Assembly: GCF_905475395.1 (NCBI RefSeq)
Contig: NC_058342.1
Location: 26,012,640 to 26,076,639, forward strand
Direction: 5' to 3'
Source: Chrysoperla carnea
Lineage: Eukaryota; Arthropoda; Insecta; Neuroptera; Chrysopidae
DNA: 64,000 nt
The notes beneath the pieces were generated by a model. That model saw only the letters and a list, made by a program, of their open reading frames with translations, was not told the origin of the DNA and searched no databases. Positions 21,465 through 32,915 of the stretch are shown here, piece by piece. Made by a program: the position numbers and the translations under genes. How positions within the stretch are numbered: position 1 is the stretch's first letter; the number at the start of each line of letters is the position of its first letter.

Positions 21465-21715
21465 CCCTGGAAAATTATATTATTTGTTTCTATATATATC
21501 TGAAATTATTAATATCAGAAATGAAATATATGTATAAATAATAGATCGAAAAATTTTGGGATTAAATTACTAATTACAGCCAACATATTTCCTGGAAAAT
21601 TATATTATTTGTTCCTAAATTATACCTCATAGCTTTTAAATTATGAATAACATATATGTATAAATAATAGATCGAAAAATTTTGGGATTATATTACAAAT
21701 AATAGTCCAGTATCG
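21465..21715 (+). repeat. Local tandem duplication, ~127-bp unit, two copies
   Basis: 'cctggaaaattatattattt' occurs near 21468 and 21592, and 'ataatagatcgaaaaatttt' near 21538 and 21664. The copies diverge in their middles. Confidence 0.75.
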
Positions 21716-23095
21716 GGCTATCTCGATTAGCTACCCAAATCAGTGTAATAGAATATTAAAATCGTAAAAATCTCTCTTAATATTGGTAATTATTATCGGT
21801 ATACTTTTTCTTATCAAAGGCAATCCCAGGCAATTGTTTTATAATGGATGATTTTTATCATACCTTGTTTTTAAGAAAAAATAAATCAATCAAAATTCAG
21901 TGGGTGACGATTTTTCTGGACTTGATTACATTTGCAATTAGTCCAGGGTTAAATGAAGGTCAGTAAACATGAGAAAATTTCAATGAGCAGATAGTTTTAA
22001 AGCAAACATGTCCCAAAAAATTACACGAATGTAATGTATATTGCCTATAATACTAGTATAGATCTGAGTGATTATATTTTCATTACTAAGCACCACCGCT
22101 AGTAAAATATTTTCTTATAAAGATCCTTACTAAAAATGCTTGGAAAATTTATAATACAATTAAATACGTAAGTAGTTTCTCTTGGGTCGTGGGTTCGATG
22201 TTCTTAGAGGCATGTGTACTCATGCCAGATAAAATATTGTCTTAAAATTATCAATCTCTTTGAAATAAAATGAGGTTTCTATTCTGAAGTATCTACAAAA
22301 GTTCAAAATTATGTACTAATTGTATTTACAATCAAGTATTTAAATTTTATATTGATAAAAACAAAAGAATGTTATATGTCAAAATACATTTTTAAATTTA
22401 AACCTTGTTAATATCCCTTTTAGGTGAAATCAAAAATTTAATAATAAACATTATAATTAAGCATAAGTTTTATAGCCACCGGAAGGGTTAAATTAAAGTT
22501 TTAGTGTCTCTCGCAGAAGAAAATCTTACCTATGTGGTAAAGTTTTCATTTATTTATTTTATACCTACATATTTTTCGGTTTTTTGAATTCGATGTACTT
22601 TTGAGATGTCGTATTTTCAAAACTTATTACCAGCCCTGCAATTATTTAAATAACGAATTAATCAGCAAGTAAATTTTATGAAATCTGGTTAAATCTGATA
22701 ACAAAACTGCATACATAAGCGGCCCATAACAGGTGGATAGCATTGTTTATAAATACAACTACTTTAATTAGCTTGATTCTGGGTAGTGTATAGTTCGACC
22801 AGTTTTATCAATATTATCTTTCAAATATTCATTATTATTACACTATGTCATTCAGTATATAATATTTTAGGTCATTAGACCTAAATAGGCTAAATCAATT
22901 TCGGGATGAAATGCTTATATCGACAAGCGAGTGTAAAGATACGCTGTTGAGTCCTGCTTAGAAGGTAAAATACATTTTTCAAACTATACAAATATATTGT
23001 ATTTTGAATAATAAAAAACGTTTTATTAAGGGGTCCTATAAATTATAGAAAATAAAAAATTGACCTTCAAAGAATATTGTAACATCTTTCCCCGC
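21716..23095. other. Intergenic, no gene seen
   Basis: About 1.4 kb of AT-rich DNA. I see no open frame, splice-flanked exon or repeat shared with the rest of the window. Confidence 0.35.
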
Positions 23096-23099
23096 AGCT

Positions 23100-23725
23100 T
23101 TAATATAAAACAAGTGAAAACAAACAATTGACTGAGTTAATTGTTGAAATACCATGTATAGACAGTTTCGATGAGGCAATCGTTTCTTTTTTGACGTCAC
23201 GTAAATAAAGAAAGATTTCTACTCTTATAGCCTCACACACATAACTGATATTCCTATATTAATACATACTACAAAATTTTCACTTAATTATCGCCCTCGT
23301 GGGTAAACAGTGATATTTAAAAAAAAATGTTTCAAACAAAAGTTGTTAATTTTTTTATATGGAACATTTTTTACATTTAAACTTTTGTTCTATCTCTAAC
23401 GGTTTACAAGATGGGTCCTAAGGACCCAAGACCAAATTGACCTATGTTGCTCATTTACGAACTCGACCTCACTTTTTACGTCTTAAGCACACTATAAAAA
23501 TTTTAGCTTGATATCTCTTTTTGTTTTTGAGTAATCGTGATGACAGACGGACAGACGACAGACGACAGATGACAGATAGACAGACAGGCATACGGAAATG
23601 GACTAATTAGGTGAGTCTACGAAAACCTAAGCCAAAATTTTTTTCGTAGTATCAATATTTTTAAGCGTTACAAACTTGGGACTAAACTTAATATACTATG
23701 TATATTTCATATACATGGTATAAAA
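23100..23725 (+). repeat. ~590-bp interspersed repeat, full-length copy 4
   Basis: This is the best representative. It begins 'aatataaaacaagtgaaaac', contains 'atcgccctcgtgggtaaaca', 'atgggtcctaaggacccaag' and 'gttgctcatttacgaactcg', has an expanded GACA-rich run (23540-23590), then 'taattaggtgagtctacgaa', and ends 'tatttcatatacatggtata'. The GACA-rich run has grown relative to other copies. Confidence 0.88.
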
Positions 23726-25680
23726 GTACCATATTGGATAAATTTTTGGAGAACTTTGATATATTTTACTGTTTATCACATTTATTTTTTAAATTTTAAA
23801 ATTGGCGTTGAAAATTTTTATGTAAGTTTAGATAGTACCTAAGGAGTGCCTATTGGAGCTGTAAATTACATGCATCTCCATCTCTTTATATCGAAACAAA
23901 CTGAACTAGAAGATTGGAAATTTGTACGTGATTTAAATTAGTGTCTAGAAATTATACTTCCCAGCACTTCACCAATATCTGTCGGGTGTTTTTAAAAAAA
24001 TTGATAGTTCAAATTAAAATAATTAACTCAGTCAACCTAAAAATACTTTCGATGAGAAAGATAATAAACATATGATGCTTAATTTTCATCTACGGATCCA
24101 CCAAAAAGTATCGAATCCACTTCGTTTCGTATAATATTGGCCTGTTTAGTATTCAACACACCTGTTTAATACGGAAATGTTTGAAAAGCATACGCTGCCA
24201 CTGGTTGACGATCAAAAAGCGATACTAAACCCCTCTATATTTAATTTTATTTATTTAGTAACAATTTGTAAATCACTACGATCTGTCACTTGATTACAAC
24301 AAACCTAACGTAAATTTTTATGAAAATATTGAAAATTAATGAAAAATTATCAAAACTTTATGAACGTAAGTCCACTGTTTTATTGTTTACAATGAATTTT
24401 CATTTAATTACGAACATATTCATTCTAATTAATTAAAATGAATGGTTATATTCGAATAAAAATTTATGAAATTTATTTGACATAATGTGTATTTCGACAA
24501 AAATAATACTGACGATCAGAATTTTAACATATTTTTATAAAATTCAACAATAAACATTGAATTTGTGTTTCAAGTTCAAAATAAAATCAAGTTTGTTTCA
24601 ACCAAATATGGTTGAATTGATATATTTTGACCAAATTTGGTAGTTGTATTTTTACTTTTCATCTGCGTCGATAAAACAAAATATTTTTCGAAAATTTCGT
24701 GTTTAAACAATAATAAAATTGTGATGTATAAAATTACAGTGAAATCTGTTTGGAAATTTTTCTAGATAAGATTATTTAATAGTGTTGTTTATTTTTGGTT
24801 TTATCAAGAATTCGTGATTTGAAAATTTTTTATGTGTCTTTTTTCAATTCATTATTTGTGGCTGGTATAAGAAATCAAAAATTTTCAGTGAAACTATTTT
24901 TTGTGGTTTTATTAGCTAGATTATACAGATCAAATTTCGGTTTAATTTGTTTTAAATTACTTTCTTCTTATAGTAGAGAAAGTACATATGATTTTTTTTT
25001 AAATTTTATGGGTATGTAATTCATCTCGATTTAATTAAATTAATTAGTAATTTAACGCGGTTAGATTTTGAATTTTAATCGTGCGTAAAAATATTAATTG
25101 TTTTAACATATGATAAAGTTTTTTATTGAATTTTGCTCAAATTACGCGTGTTTCGATTATTTGAAAGATTATTTATTTCAGTATTTGAGATAATTCTTAG
25201 TTATGAATTTTAAATATTCAGAAGTTATTATTTCGATTAAAAACGGGTTTATCGTTAAAAATTTTGATAGGTAAATAACACTTTTTGATAATGACTCATA
25301 CATTTGTTGATCTCAAAGTTTAACGAAATTTTATAGATTGTAGATTTTTGTATCTTTCTTATATCTCGATTTTTCAAAATCGTATTTTTCGACATTAAAT
25401 ATTTTCCGATTCCTTAAACTTACAAATAAACGCGTTTAATTGTTAAAATTTTAAATAGTTTTTGTATTATTAGATGTGAGATTAGATTTTGTTTATTATG
25501 AGTCCAAACCTTTTTTGTTTAATCGAAAAAAATTCTAATAAAAATGAGGGTGATTTTTTAAGAAGCTTTAATTAGTATTACGCTTGAAAACTTGGAACTG
25601 AATACCTTCCTTCAGTTCAAATATTAAATAATTAAGAATCAATTTTTCTGCCATTATCGAAAATTTTTAACGTGGAATGG
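23726..25680. other. Intergenic, no supported gene
   Basis: About 2 kb, very AT-rich. A 74-codon hydrophobic open frame at 24795-25019 has no recognisable motif and is expected by chance in such composition. Confidence 0.35.
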
Positions 25681-25689
25681 ATATTTCGA

Positions 25690-26035
25690 TTTCATTTCGA
25701 CATCAGCAAGAGTCAATTGTGCAATTGTGTCTCCGATTTGGATATTAATCGTTTTTTATACACATTTTAACCTAAAAAATACAAAAATCTGGCCCCTTTG
25801 ACGATTGGACAAATATTTTCTGAGATATTGACTAAAATCGTATATAAGATTTGACTTCCGTTCATGAGCGTGCTGAAAGGAGGGCAGGTTAGAGCAACTG
25901 CTCATCTCTCCTAGACCTGGATATGCATTGATTTAGTTGGCTAAGTATGTGTTTGCCAAAACATACTTAAATTCAAGAAATTTTTATACCAAAAATATCT
26001 GATTTGCCCTTCTCTGACCCAAAAATCCCTGTGTT
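25690..26035 (+). repeat. Half unit of hairpin-satellite family joined to 'gatttagttggctaa' repeat
   Basis: 25735-25855 has 'ctccgatttggatattaatc', 'cctaaaaaatacaaaaatc' and 'cccctttgacgattggac', which is the right half of the satellite monomer. 25865-26030 matches the repeat at 16850-17000. The same junction order is seen in BORCS8 intron 2, so the two pieces travel together. Confidence 0.6.
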
Positions 26036-26119
26036 TCCTTCCCTTTTTATTAGGAAACAAAAGATGTCTTACATGCTTTTTTATTATTTTGGTGATTCAA
26101 AGGTGAAGTTTTAACACCT

Positions 26120-27049
26120 TTCAAACATTTAGAGTTTTAGATTTTCCGATTAATAGGATAGACAGCTTTTCAGTTCCTGACATGTTAGCACCCAGAAGTA
26201 TTGTAACGCACGCTTTACTAAGTTTTTCGCCATGACAGAACTCACCTTTTAATATGAAAGTTTTATCTGGTAGACATTCATAAAATAAACCCGCTTTGTC
26301 TGCGTTAAAATTATCATCATTAAAAATAAACCAATAATTATGCAGAAAAACTGGCAGGTTTTCAATTCATTGGCTACATCAACAGCGTTACTTTCTCCTC
26401 AAATTTCTTTGAAAATTATATCGTTTCTTTTTTTAAACCAATTGCTGCTACAAAAATTATGAAAACCGAACCTTCGCGCCAAATCTTGTGCCTTTTCTTT
26501 AATCATCGGAACGTTTTTGTTACGAAATTGCTTGACTCATGCTAGCAAACACTGTTAAAGTTCAGGATCCTCCCTTCAGGAAGCTCCTTCAGAACATTGT
26601 GATTGAATTTTATTCTCATTCTGAATTATTCTACAAAGAGTAGAATTTGCCACACTAAATTCGACACAGACTTCATCGACACAGTCTTCCCACTTTCATA
26701 AACGGATATTAACTTCAGTTTTGACTGATCAAGATTTGATCCTTCGTTTCGGCCGAGTAATTGTGGCTTAAAATTAGTGCGGAATTTGCAGGTAGAATAA
26801 GAATAAGTAAGTAAACAATCGAAACGATGTTATCTCAGTTCTCAGTTACAGAGGTTAATGCATATAAAATTCACTCGCTGTCTCAGTTATAGAGATAACT
26901 AAGACGATTAAATCGAAAGAATGAATCCCAGGTTAAGAGGTTTGCTTCGTCCCACTAACAAAGGTAATTTAGTGCCAAAGTGTTGGGATCTCAGCATGAG
27001 TTATGGAGGTTTCTCACTTATCCAGGTCCCACTTAACCAAGTTCCACTG
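26120..27049 (-). pseudogene. Decayed pogo/Tigger transposase with one terminus
   Basis: On the minus strand, several frames give classic pogo-family pieces. There is an N-terminal helix-turn-helix with VANSTLCRIIQNENKIQSQ, then KRNDIIFKEI-like DNA-binding residues, then the DDE-core start NADKAGLFYECLPDKTF followed by LLGANMSGTEKL. The catalytic-core phrase normally reads NADETGLF, so the acidic pair is altered. Stops and frame changes interrupt the reading throughout. The right end at 27049 reads ...aagttccactg then TA, the inverted form of the terminus seen at 39454. The left terminus was not found. The element is inactive. Confidence 0.75.
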
Positions 27050-27260
27050 TATATATATTTTTTGATGGTGTAAACTGATCTGTGATCATCCTTATAATTA
27101 AAATGACTCACAGTCACTTTGTATCTGTTTGAAAATAAAGTAATTAATATGTGAAATGCATTCATTATAATTTATGACATAACTTATAATGACTCATCTT
27201 ATGTAAGGGCAGGCAATATGATATAATAATAAAATTCAATTAAATTTGTTTTTGTTTCAG

Positions 27261-27312
27261 ATCGAATTCAATTAATAAATATACAAAAGTTTTTATCCGG
27301 CAAAATAAGCAG
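27261..27312 (+). other. Possible short non-coding or micro-exon
   Basis: A 52-base segment is flanked by a strong 3' splice site (tttgtttttgtttcag) and a donor (gcag then gtaatg). One frame is open across it. It lies upstream of the large plus-strand gene and could be one of its 5' exons, but chance matches to splice signals are common in AT-rich DNA. Confidence 0.25.
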
Positions 27313-27514
27313 GTAATGTTAAAAAAAATGTATATTTATTTAGTTTTTAAGAAATACAATAGATGGCGTTACTATGCCATGTTTGATGAAAGGCATCTTT
27401 GATCTATGGACGATTGCTTTATAGCTAGACAAAATTCGCTCATTTTTTTTTATGAATTCTCACTCATGAATTTTTTACGTATTTAAGGATGTACGAGCAT
27501 CAAAGAAATTCCTA

Positions 27515-28075
27515 TATATTATAAATGTGAAAGTAAGGATGTTTGTTTGTTTGTTACGCTTTCACGCATAAACTAGGGATTTGTTTTTAATGAAACTGAA
27601 CAGCAATATAGCTCATACATCAGAATAAAACTCGAGCTATAATTTACAAAGATATATTAAAAAAAAATTAAATTTAATCTGACATATTTACTATTTTAAA
27701 TTTTTACAGAATGTATAGTTCAAAATAATGATCACAGATGGAGCCAAATGGTCATAATTTTGAACCATAAATTAAAGATTTCTGTAAAAATTAAAACTAG
27801 TAAATGTCAAACAATTCATGGCTATCTTTTCTGATATACTTAATGAAATATGACTATTTTACAATTTAAAAAATTTGAAAACTGCATATCTTTTAGACGC
27901 GTAAATCAATCCCTTCAAGTGTTATGGAAGGGGGACGAGATTAAGGGAGGTGGAGGCTATAAACGGTGGTTTTTACTTTTCGATTTTTTCATAAGAAGTT
28001 GGACTAAGTCTAAATCAATTCTGAAAATTTTAAAGGGGGTTGCCCGACTATTTACATAAATAAATGACTTCAAAA
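27515..28075 (+). mobile_element. Helitron-like repeat, copy 1
   Basis: It starts with 'tatattataaatgtgaaagt' and 'gtttgtttgtttgttacgct', then 'ttcacgcataaactaggg'. The first 160 bases match 38297-38774. A related stretch near 27865-27960 ('atatcttttagacgcg', 'gtgttatggaaggggga') matches the second half of that copy. The 3' end is worn. Confidence 0.5.
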
Positions 28076-28180
28076 GTAGGCATATTTAACATAGGACTTA
28101 TGGGAAAACGGTAGATGGATGATATGTTTTCATAAATTTCTCCAAAACTAGTCGGTGGAAATTAAAAAAAAAAAAAACTA

Positions 28181-28606
28181 CAGTGCAACCTTAATATAAC
28201 GAACCTCAATATAACGAATTCCTCGATTTAACAAATTTTTCGCAATCCCTTTGAATTGTCCATAAGAGTCAATATAAAATATACCTCTACATTACGAATA
28301 TTTTTTGCGAACAGCCTCTTTATAACGAATTTTAGACAAGATAAAAAATTTAAATACCTCTAAATAACGAAATTCGTCAATTCAATACCTTTATATAACG
28401 TATAAAGTCCCAGCCACCAATATATGACAGTTAGTATGCTCCATAGTATGTAATTCATGTCGCGAGAGGTTCCGACACTTTTTTCCTCTTTATAACGAAT
28501 TTTAGACCAACTTAACCTCAATATAACAAACCTCAGTTTAACGAATTACTTGATATAACGAATATTTACTGGTTCCCTTCAGATTCGTTATATCGAGGTT
28601 CCACTG
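28181..28606. mobile_element. pogo/Tigger-type MITE (426 bp)
   Basis: The ends are CAGTGCAACCTTAATATAAC and, inverted, GTTATATCGAGGTTCCACTG, flanked by TA on both sides. The interior repeats 'ataacgaa' motifs. CAGTG...AACCT...ATATAACGAA is the well-known terminal signature of pogo/Tigger elements. There is no coding capacity. Confidence 0.85.
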
Positions 28607-29265
28607 TATTAAAAATTGTGAAAATTAACATGATTTTTAGAGTACCTTTGAATATGAGTACCTATAAAATATTGAAATTTCAAATCGATAGGGTAAAGGG
28701 TATAATCGTAGTGCTTGAAATTCAAATGCAACTTTAACCATTCTTTTCTGGAAAATGGCTTTTCTTTATAAATATTTGTTTCCGCCGATGAATATTGTCT
28801 TAAAGATGAAGAGGAGTCTTAAAATAATTATAAAGTTTCACGCCCTTGAAAAATGAGTGAAGAACCGTCTTAAGAACATTTTGTCCACTTGACATTAGCA
28901 TAAAAATGGCGATCGATCTTACCCATATATAAATTTAAGTTAATAAATCATAAATAAGATTAAGTAAAAACCAATGTTTTAAAAAACGTGTCAAAAACAA
29001 TACTTATTACATCTTCAATAAAAAGACGGTACACTTCATTTTGAAAATATAATAATAAATATTAAAAAATTAATAATAAAATTCAATTATTTTTATAAGA
29101 ACGTGACTTTGAATAAAAATTAAAATTCATTATTCAAAGGGGATTTGTAAAAAGACCCGCAAATAGATTTTAAGTAAATATAAGAGAACTAGATAACTGT
29201 AATATACATGTTAGCCTAGGAGCTGACATACTATTTTATGTAAAAAATCCAAAGCGCCAGATGAT
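28607..29265. other. Intergenic, no gene seen
   Basis: AT-rich DNA with no recognised feature. Confidence 0.35.
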
Positions 29266-29269
29266 TGGG

Positions 29270-29545
29270 CAATATATTTTACAAGCTTTTATTTAGTCTC
29301 ACCTGTCCCGTTGTCTGTCTGTAATCAAATCTTGCAAGTCAAATTTGATCCACTTCGCGGTTTCCGATTGAGATGAAATTTTGCATGCACATTTAGTTCG
29401 GATGACAATGCATGGTAAGGTTGTGGCATCCTGTGGCATTTTCCCATCGATTCCACTATATTTGATATATATACATTTTTTTTAGTCTTAAATAAAAAAT
29501 TTTAATAAAAAATACTTTTTAAGGGACAAGCTATTGTACTAAAAA
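29270..29545 (+). repeat. 'gtctcgttgtctgtctgtaa' repeat, copy 1, with MITE stub
   Basis: 29280-29505 matches 32065-32290 ('ttgcaagtcaaatttgatcc', 'cggtttccgattgag', 'acaatgcatggtaaggttgt'). It is followed by 'aaaaaatactttttaaggga' and 'caagctattgtactaaaaa', the left end of the palindromic MITE, cut short where a ~590-bp repeat begins. Confidence 0.7.
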
Positions 29546-29775
29546 TACTTTTTATGTCCTGAGCACGCTGTAAAAATTTCAGCTTGATATAATTTTTTGT
29601 TTTTGAGTTATCTTGTTGACAGACAACGTGCAGACAAAGCGAAAATGGAATACTTAGATGATTTTATGAACACCTATACCAAAATTTTGCTCGCAGCATC
29701 AATATTTTTAAGCGATAAAAACTTGGGACTAAACTTAATATACCATGTATATATTTCATATATACATGGTATAAA
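29545..29775 (+). repeat. ~590-bp interspersed repeat, 3' part, copy 5
   Basis: It extends from 'tatgtcctgagcacgctgta' through 'gaacacctataccaaaattt' to a perfect terminal hairpin, 'tataccatgtatat' against 'atatatacatggtata'. Confidence 0.85.
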
Positions 29776-29779
29776 AATA

Positions 29780-32055
29780 AACAGGTAAATTTTAATATAG
29801 AAAATCTTTTTTTTTCAATTTTTGGGCTACCGTTCCATTTTTTATATCTGACGCCGTATGGCCAGTCCAGCACGCTTTTAGATCTTTGGGCGTTGAGCGT
29901 TTAACCAAATTTGGTCCGATACAAAAAAGTTTAAAATAAAAACGTCGTAGCAATAGGGAATATTCATGTATTTTTTTAAATATTTTTAATTCATTGTTTA
30001 CACCGTTATAACATAGTAAAAAATATAAATACTGTTTAAAAACTGTAATTAAGTGTAAAAAAATATTTAAAATAGAGATTAATTTTTGAGATGTTTAAAC
30101 GCAGTGCTTTTGGCGCTCTCTGTAAATGACGTATTAATATGTGATCTGTCAATTGGTGACAGTTCAATGTATAATTTAAACACGTTATTATAAAGTTTTC
30201 TAATAAAAAGCCGTAGAATAATATAACTCAATGTAATACCATACAAAATATAAGTAATTTATACCATACAGTCAACAAATCTGACAAGCCACATACTATG
30301 ACGTCACGTCCGTTTTAAAATTTAAATTTCCGTTTTACAAATTTGAATTTCTCTCAATGAGTTTGTACTATTATTAATTAATTTTAAGTAATTTCAAAGA
30401 TATTAATTACTAAAATAATGGTTTAGTTGAAATATCCTGCCCATAAAGTTATGGAAAAAAAATAATTGAACCAAAAAATTTCATGAATATACCTTATTCT
30501 AAAAGGAACGGTTCTTCTTAACATTTACACAAAATTGTATTCCATTCCGTAAAAAAATGTGTTTACGGACATTCTACCTTAAGTTAAGAATTCCTGTGTA
30601 TTGTAACCATACCACCATGTATTTTTTGTTAGTAAAACTCTTAGTTTTACTAAACTAATTATCTATGCGTTGAACCCTAAAGTTAGAATGAGTCATGTGT
30701 CAGTGTAGACACAATAAAACAATAAAATTCGTGATCTCTGTCTTCGATTAACGAAAAAAACTTACCATTCGAGCTTTTAGATGCATCATCTAAATTTATT
30801 GTAAAATAGGAAAATTGTCTGATATATTGAAATAATAGAGGAAGGTGTAGTACCTTGATATCTAGAATCAAAATTTACATTTATACACTGAGAAAAATTT
30901 ATGAAATCATGACAACTTCGCGCGGAGTTTTCAAATTCGAAGTTGAGTCAATAGAATTATGATTCACACAAGTTTGTCGGAATCAAAGAAACTGAGTAGC
31001 TTCTTTTAAACCAATTGCGCGAGGGAATTGAAGTTGTTTTAGGTGGAGTTGTGTCCACTAAATTTGAATTGGATAAATGAATTTAATTTTGATACAACAA
31101 AATAAATAGTACAATGAATAAATTTTCAATAATTGATCTGGAACTTTTTACATTTCAATCAATTTGTTTTAAAATTTATTAAAAATATTGAAGGATGTAT
31201 TGCAAATTTTTACGAATGATTGTTTGAAACATATTATCAATGAACACAAATGAAAATATATTTTGATTTAAAATAAGTAAAATTGAAAAAAATAAAGTAA
31301 AGAAAAAAATACCGAATTATTTTAACTCTCAAATGTGACATGTTCCTACATGTTTAATATACCTATGCGTAAGCAGTTATAGTTGGTTGATACATCCATA
31401 CATCCTCACAAAATTTCACATTTATAATAGATTAGGATCAATAAAAAAAAAACCTAATCCAATAAATCAATTGTAAAAAATAATTAAAGAACTGAAATAT
31501 AGAATTCAGAGAGTTGATATTCAAATCGAATCGAATTTACGATCGAATTTCTAAGTTAAAGCTACCAACGGTTGCAGAAACAATTTTTTTATATTGTTGC
31601 CAAAGTAAACAGTTTTAATTGAACAGATTTCATCAATTGGACAAAATATTTTTTTTTTGTGGAATCAATATTAATAATAATCAAACTAAATTATTAATTA
31701 TAAGAATGAACTGTTAATGACGTATCTCAATATTGACCTACCTGCCAACTGCGTCAGGGAATTGAGTAAGCGTCTATGTGGGCTTCGCCGTATCCAACTC
31801 CGCCGCGCAGTTAAGACAACAGAAAATCATTTGACTCAAAATATATTTTTTCGCAGTGTAATTATCTCGCGTTTTAAACGGTCAAAATTTCTGAAGCTAA
31901 TAGTAAGCTCTATTCGTAGTCTGGGAAAACAATTCGTTAAATTCTTTTGAAAAGTGAATTTTGCTAAAGTTTTAGCATGGGAACTGGAAATACCTTAACA
32001 TCTAATTCGGTAGGGTTGTGTACTGATTGCATACTTATATCACAAATTACTTGAA
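29780..32055. other. Long intergenic stretch, no supported gene
   Basis: About 2.3 kb. Two pieces stand out: a GC-richer patch at 31725-31815 (with 'cttcgccgtatccaactccg') and a stretch at 30885-31075 with 'gacaacttcgcgcggagttt'. Neither extends into a credible coding exon. The rest is AT-rich. Confidence 0.35.
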
Positions 32056-32059
32056 GCAT

Positions 32060-32290
32060 AAAATGCTTTTTACAAGCTTTTATTTAGTTTCACTTGTCTC
32101 GTTGTCTGTCTGTAATCGAACCTTGCAAGTCAAATTTGATCCACTTCCCGGTTTCCGATTGAGCTGAAATTTTACATGCACATTTAGTTTGTATAACAAT
32201 GCATGGTAAGGTTGTGGCGTCCTGATTTTCCCATCGCTTCCACCATATTTGATATATATACATTTCTTTTAGTCTTAAATAAAAAATTTA
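32060..32290 (+). repeat. 'gtctcgttgtctgtctgtaa' repeat, copy 2
   Basis: A direct copy of 29280-29505, running straight into the palindromic MITE. The shared junction in both places suggests the MITE inserted into, or is part of, a larger element. Confidence 0.7.
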
Positions 32291-32583
32291 AATAAAAAAT
32301 ACTTTTTAAAGGACAAGCTTTTATTTTACTAAAAAGTAGAAAATAATTTTATGTATGAGTCACTCATAACCGACTATTTGTAAAAGCTTGAGGCGCTTAA
32401 TATCAAGAATGAATCGAAAAATAATTACGCATGTGGAGTAGATGAGGCGTTCCGATTCATAAATTGAGCGCCTCAAGCTTTACAAATAGTCGGGTATGAG
32501 TGACTCATAGATAAAATTATTTTCTACTTTTTAGTAAAATAAAAGCTTGTCCATTAAAAAGTATTTTTTATTAAAATTTTTTT
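32277..32583. mobile_element. Palindromic MITE, copy 2 (complete)
   Basis: Outer arms 'aataaaaaatactttttaaa' and 'attaaaaagtattttttatt' continue inward through GGACAAGC / GCTTGTCC at 32311 and 32545, then the same blocks as at 20945-21205. Each arm is about 130 bp. The loop holds 'gtggagtagatgaggcgtt'. No open frame is present. Confidence 0.88.
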
Positions 32584-32639
32584 CAACTGCAGTTTGTTCA
32601 TTTTAAATGAATCAAAGTGTATCTACCACGAGTACATTT

Positions 32640-32915
32640 TATAAGTCTACTATAATACATTTGCGACGCTAGGCGTCCGTCGTCGTTTTACATAGAGTTT
32701 AAAAACCATAGTCAATCGGGTGCGTCGAACTTATCCGGTAAAGACCGGCATACACGATGATACATTTTGACGTAAACCACTGACGAAGTTTGTGATTAAC
32801 CCTTAAGATATAATAAGCATAGGGTACATATCGTACATATGTACAAGGGTACAATCGAGAAATATATATACGAACACACGAACGAAGCGACCCCCAACAC
32901 GGTAAATTTGACAAC
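32640..32915 (+). promoter_or_regulatory. CpG-containing patch, candidate promoter/5' exon
   Basis: Locally GC-richer, CpG-bearing DNA ('cgacgctaggcgtccgtcgt', 'cgaacgaagcgacccccaac') stands out from AT-rich surroundings. A possible donor follows at 32901 (acacg then gtaaat). With no gene between here and 41.2 kb on the plus strand, it could be a promoter or first exon of the large downstream gene. This is inference only. Confidence 0.25.

Noticed and set aside
31717-31950. 77-codon open frame with a GC-richer start
   Set aside because: No homologous motif, splice site or start context supports it; recorded only as a composition anomaly in the intergenic entry.
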